The notes under the pieces were generated by a model. That model searched no databases and was not told the origin of the DNA. It was given only the letters and a program-made list of their open reading frames with translations. Below, piece after piece: positions 59,476 to 64,000 of a DNA stretch of 64,000 nt. The position numbers and the translations under genes are program-made. This DNA is from Poa pratensis (taxonomy: Eukaryota; Streptophyta; Magnoliopsida; Poales; Poaceae), in contig CAMZMU010000027.1 of NCBI GenBank assembly GCA_947311845.1, positions 72,024,184 to 72,088,183 on the forward strand. Reading direction: 5' to 3'. Every line of letters begins with the position of its first letter. Position 1 is the first letter of the stretch.

Positions 59476-59944
59476 CAGATTTGTTGTTGAACATGCAAGA
59501 TGCAAGAGGAGCAAGTTTTAGAAGGGATAGGCCTGGGATGGACACAAAGTCACTGGAATGGTACTTCACACTCAAACTTGGTAAGAGGCACAAAAAAAAT
59601 TAAGAAGCATCATTTGAGTGTGTTTTCCATAAAGACCAACGGATAGGCAAAAAGGCCATAAAGCTCCAAAAGATCAAATCTTCACAAAGAAGATGGCGGT
59701 GGCCTAAGCCACCATGTATGAGTGTATGTGGTGTGACACCGCGAAGATATATCTTGGGTTCACCGCCACTACTCGTCATTTAAGCTCACAATTCATAAAA
59801 TGAACAATATAGAGACAAAATGAGTTCTTTCTATCGGCATAATGGGGGGAGGGATAGTCCAATGGATTAGGACCGCACTCCCCCTATGTCCATGCCTACA
59901 CCTAAACCAAAATATAGCTAAGATATAGGTGTGTATGCAAGATA
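59476..59944. other. Non-coding spacer between extra ORF region and pol
   Basis: No supported ORF. A short PPT-like actccccctatg lies near 59877. Confidence 0.4.
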
Positions 59945-61640
59945 TCAAGCGACGCTCCCCGAATCGATGATATTTAGCTCATGCCTCAAATAAGTGAACC
60001 TTGCTTCATCAAGTGGCTTCGTGAACATATCGGCAAGTTGGATCTTCGTGGGAATATAGCCAAGCTCAATGTCACCCCGGATGATGTGATCACGGATGAA
60101 GTGATAGCGAATCTCAATATGCTTCGTTCTTGAGTGCTCCACCGGGTTGTGGCCAATCTTGATAGCACTTTCATTGTCACATAAAAGAGGCACTTTGTCA
60201 CAATGGACACCGTATTCCTTTAAAGTTTGCCTCATCCACAACAATTGAGTGCAACAACTAGCGGCCGCCACATACTCGGCTTCGGTGGTGGAGAGAGATA
60301 TGCAATTTTGCTTCTTAGAAGACCAACTCACCAAGGACCTACCAAGGAATTGGCAAGCCCCGGAAGTTGATCCTTGCAACCGGCCCAATCCGAATCCGTG
60401 TAACCGGCAAGAGAGAATGTTGAGCCTTTAGGATACCACAAACCAAACCTTGGGGTATGAACCAAATATCGAAAGATTCGAAGAACCGCCGTTTGGTGGC
60501 TTTCTTTGGGAGCCGCTTGGTACCTTGCACACACTCCTACACTCAACACAATATCGGGTCTAGATGCACAAAGATAAAGCAAAGAACCAATCATAGAGCG
60601 ATAGAGCTTTTGATCAACATCCTTATCTTTACCCTTTGGATTAAGTTCAAGATGACACTTGGTGTCCATAGGAAACTTCTTCTCTTTAGCATTTTGCATC
60701 TTGAACCTCTTGAGCATGTCTTGGATATATTTGGCTTGAGAGATGAAGGTCCCTCCACTCAATTGCTTGATCTCAAAACCAAGGAAGTACTTCAACTCTC
60801 CCATCATGGACATCTCGAACCTATCGGTCATAAGCTTTGAAAATTCATCATTAAAAGCTTTGTTAGAAGAGCCAAATATGATATCATCAACATAAAGTTG
60901 GCATATGAAAAGCTCCCCTTTAACCCTCTTGGTAAAAAGAGTGGGATCGATTTGCCCCACTTCAAAGCCACGGTCTACCAATAGCTCTCTTAGGTGCTCA
61001 TACCAAGCACGAGGTGCTTGTTTGAGACCATAGAGCGCCTTATCAAGTTTGTAGACATGGTTAGGGAAGTGTGGATCCTCAAATCCCGGAGGTTGCTTAA
61101 CATATACCAACTCCTTTAAAGGACCATTAAGAAAGGCACTTTTCACATCCATTTGTTGCAACTTGAAATTATGATGTGATGCATATGCAAGAAGGATACG
61201 GATGGACTCAAGGCGAGCCACGGGAGCATAGGTCTCTCCAAAATCAATGCCTTCAACTTGAGAGTACCCTTGAGCTACCAATCTTGCCTTGTTCCTCACA
61301 ACCATTCCATGCTCATCTTGCTTGTTCTTGAATATCCACTTGGTGCCTATAACATTGAGGCAATCTTTTGGCTTCTCCACTAGATTCCACACTTTGTTGC
61401 GCTTGAAGTTATTGAGCTCTTCATGCATGGCTTCCAACCAATCCGGATCTTCAAGAGCTTCAAAGACTTTCTTTGGTTCCACCATAGAGATGGGCTTGAT
61501 GTTCAAAATTTGCCAATTGTTTTCTTGTGGTGACCTTGTTCTTGACATAACAATGATATTTCTAGATGAAGACTCTTTCTTCTCCAATCCTTTTTGACTC
61601 TTGCTATACGACGGGTTTCGATATCCTCATTGATGCGAGG
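59945..61640 (-). pseudogene. SIRE-type pol: reverse transcriptase and RNase H
   Basis: RT in the minus frame 61587-60328: [64 protein letters not shown], catalytic [13 protein letters not shown] and RNase H start [11 protein letters not shown] frame change near 60370-60385 moves the rest (STTEAEYVAAASC, CDNESAIKIGHNP, HFIRDHI, ADMFTKPL) into the ORF ending at 59945. Catalytic YVDD and RNase H Asp/Glu/Asp residues are present. Upstream the frame breaks near 61590-61640. Confidence 0.85.
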
Positions 61641-63135
61641 AATTTCGCTTGATCATCTTGATCATTTGAGTCCCCGTCTTGACCGGATGTTGACCTTGAT
61701 CATCTTGAAGCACATCTTCAACAAAGAAGGAGAGGGTTGATCTTGGTCTTGACCTTGGCTAGTTGACAATAGGAGAACTTGGTTCTTGCATAGCCTCTTG
61801 GTCAACTTGAGGAGGGTCTTGAACTTGTTCTTGGGTAGGTGCATCATTTGCTTCCATAGAAGGTGCAACTTCAACTTGTGATGATGGAGTCTCCACATGA
61901 GTGGAGCTAGGACTTGCTTGAGGAGGCTCATGATGGATTTCAATGGGGCGATAGAAACCAACCCCCATTCTTCTTATTGCTTCTTGAGGTTCCTCATTAT
62001 CTACATCACAAACATGAAATTGCGCCACTTGGGAGCCGTCATTCTCATCGAACCTCACATACAAGATTCAACTCCCTAAGGTTTGTCGTAGACTCTATAG
62101 TGTGAGATTCGCACCGTACCAACAAAAACACCCTCTAAAGCTTTAGATTCAAATTTAGATAAATGAACACTTTGTTTTATAGAAACACTTACAACCAAAA
62201 CTCGGTAGTAGGAGACATTGGGCTTGTTGCCGGTAAGCATTCATATGAGTTTCCTTCTTCCTTGCGAAAGAATAACCGGTTAGGAGTGACACGCCGTGGA
62301 GATAGCTCGGCCCAAGAAGAGTGGAGACTTAAACTCCGCCAACATAGACCTTGCCATATCCATGAGAGTCCGGTTCTTCCTTTCGGCTACACCATTTTGT
62401 TGAGGGGTATATGCAGCGGAATATTGATGACGAATCCCTCTTCACTAAGAAACTCATTAAGGTGTAGTTCTTGAACTCGGAGCCATTATCACTCTAATGA
62501 CCAATAGGGACATTGTATTGGCGTTGAACTTCATTGGAAAGTCGATGATGGTTTGTTGGTTTCATCCTTCGTCTTGAAGAAAAAACCCAAGTAAATCTTG
62601 AATAGTCATCAACAATCACCAAACAATATTTCTTCCCACCAAGACTAGGTTGAGGCACGGCACCAAAGAGATCAACATGAAGAAGTTCCAATATCCTCTT
62701 TGATGAAATGATGGTGTTGCTTGGATGGGGAGAATCATGCATCTTTCCTTCAACACAAGCCCTACAAAGACGATCTCTAGAAAAAGAAACATTCTCTTTT
62801 AGTCCAAGAATGTGGCCACCCTTGTGAAGACTTTGCAAAGTTCTCATGTTGACATGGGACAAGCGGCGATGCCACAACCACCCCACGTCGGCCTTTCCGA
62901 ATAGGCATATTGCTTGAGTGTTGGTAGACCCCGAAAAGTCTACCACAAACAACTCATTTTCAACATACCCAACGAACATGACCTTTAGAGTCTTGCTCCT
63001 CAAGAGTACCACCATATCAATAGTAAAATGGACATCAAAGTTCATCTTATTAAGAGCACGAACGGACATAAGATTGTAACCTAGAGACTCAACAAGCATG
63101 ACATTTACAAGGGTGATATCCCTTGCAACTACCAC
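61640..63135 (-). pseudogene. SIRE-type pol: integrase and integrase-RT linker
   Basis: The GAG-pre-integrase zinc site is visible (LWHRRLSHVNMRTLQ, RLCRACVEGK). The integrase core opens with LLHVDLFGAVPQPSLGG (first Asp) and VDDYSRFTWV, then breaks at 62494. The second Asp (SDNGSEFK) and Glu (QQNGVAER) blocks are legible in other frames at about 62480 and 62385. The linker 62064-61760 is acidic/Pro-rich (QEQVQDPPQVDQEAMQEPS). At least three frame changes. Confidence 0.75.
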
Positions 63136-64000
63136 CTTGCCGAGACTCTTTACCTCGGCCTTTGACTTGTCACCATAAGAGACGGTTGAGTATTTAGATT
63201 TGGTCTCAACTCCGTCATAATCTCCTTGCTTCCGGTCATATGACTAGTGCATCCACTATCAACCACCCATTTCGATCCACCGGAAGCATAGTCCTACAAG
63301 AAATCATTGCTTGGATTTAGGTACCCATTTCTCAATGGGTCCTCTTTGGTTAGCAACAAGGGTCTTAGGAACCCAAATAGAGTAATCAATGTAACCATCA
63401 TATGGACCAACATATTGAGCATAAACATCCCCATAATAATCAACATAAAGAATATAGTTGGGGTTGTTATGCCCCGCAAAGTCACTACGAGTGGTCTTGC
63501 CCCTTGTGGCACTACCACCCGCAATGGAAGTCTTGGCTTGTGCGGGCTTGGTCTTGATCTTCTTGTTGTTGCCACTTTCTTCTTGGGCTCGGCTACATAA
63601 CCAAGACCCTCCTTCCCTTTGTGTGGTTTTTGCTCAAAAAATAAGCAATACCCTTATCTTTACCTTTGGGAATAGAGGTCTTGGGTCTTGGGCACTAACA
63701 TTTTCTTCAATAACATTTTCATGAACACGAGGAAGAATAGATATGCTAGTTGAGCTAGATTTAGAAAGTTGAGTTTGAAGTTGCTCATGAGACTTGACTA
63801 AAGGGAGTGAGTTGTTTCCAAGGCCTTGTGAGCCTTGTCAAGCTTCTCCATATCCTCAAGAAGTCTAGCATTAGCAACCCCAAGTTCAACTTTCTCCTTT
63901 TTAAGCACTTTATATTTAGCAAACATGATCTCTATCCTTAATGATTTTATTAATGATATCATCATTTTTAGCATCAAGAGAATCAAGTCTTTCCTCAAGA
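63136..64000 (-). pseudogene. SIRE-type gag C-terminus and protease (partial)
   Basis: The protease motif WVVDSGCTSHMTG is in the minus strand at about 63231-63270 (D-S-G active site). Rightward toward the window edge lies broken gag sequence with a Lys/Glu-rich coiled-coil segment (FAKYKVLKKEKVELGVANARLLEDMEK) at 63798-63998. Several frame changes. The gag N-terminus and 5' LTR lie outside. Confidence 0.65.

Larger units (their letters stand above)
55471..64000 (-). mobile_element. Ty1/Copia retrotransposon of SIRE/Maximus-like type, 3' part (continues off right edge)
   Basis: Minus orientation with a complete 3' LTR (55471-56659), PPT, an extra ORF downstream of pol (57207-58862), RT/RNase H (59945-61640), integrase and protease (61640-63300) and part of gag (to 64000). 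The 5' LTR is outside. An extra ORF between RNase H and the 3' LTR is characteristic of the SIRE lineage. Many frame changes make it inactive. Left flank gcaag would be the TSD. Confidence 0.8.

Overview
The window looks like nuclear DNA of a large-genome grass, most likely Triticeae (wheat, Aegilops or barley group). Reasons: intron-containing plant genes; nested LTR retrotransposons of Gypsy Tat, Copia Tork-like and Copia SIRE/Maximus-like type; a multi-kilobase LARD-like LTR; L1-type LINEs; CACTA elements with tagtcccggtt subterminal repeats; a Helitron; and Stowaway MITEs. I saw no rRNA, tRNA, CRISPR or bacterial-style operon.

Layout. 1-12579: a minus-strand Tat-lineage Gypsy element (left LTR cut by the window edge) that also carries a plus-strand antisense gene; it sits in a LINE 3' fragment (12580-13650). 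13651-21557: repeats, including a 5'-truncated LINE with target-site duplication inside a CACTA-like MITE, and a ~4.2 kb LARD-like LTR containing a spliced-looking transcript unit. 22375-25192: a three-exon gene for a peroxisomal DHNA-CoA thioesterase (DHNAT-like), flanked by a duplicated copy of its own 5' end, Stowaway MITEs and a decayed exon-2 copy. 25796-28468: eleven exons of a phytepsin-type aspartic proteinase on the minus strand, beheaded by a Copia element (28469-33311).

35295-36167: an intact single-exon multipass membrane protein gene (minus); its decayed paralogue lies at 48104-49142. Between them are a LINE (38104-42105) split by a ~1.7 kb CACTA-type element carrying promoter-like and gene-like sequence, a short retroposon with TSD (42556-43254), MITEs and a ~2.2 kb Helitron (45522-47708). 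49733-55470: a CACTA element coding a degenerate second-ORF protein whose Ulp1-type (C48) protease domain still shows its catalytic residues; it is interrupted at 55471 by a SIRE/Maximus-like Copia element that runs off the right edge.

Functionally only two host genes look intact (the thioesterase and the 290-aa membrane protein). Two are clear pseudogenes (aspartic proteinase, second membrane protein). Everything else is transposable-element sequence, with a readable insertion order at several nests. Element families are assigned from domain order and termini read by eye, not from a database search.
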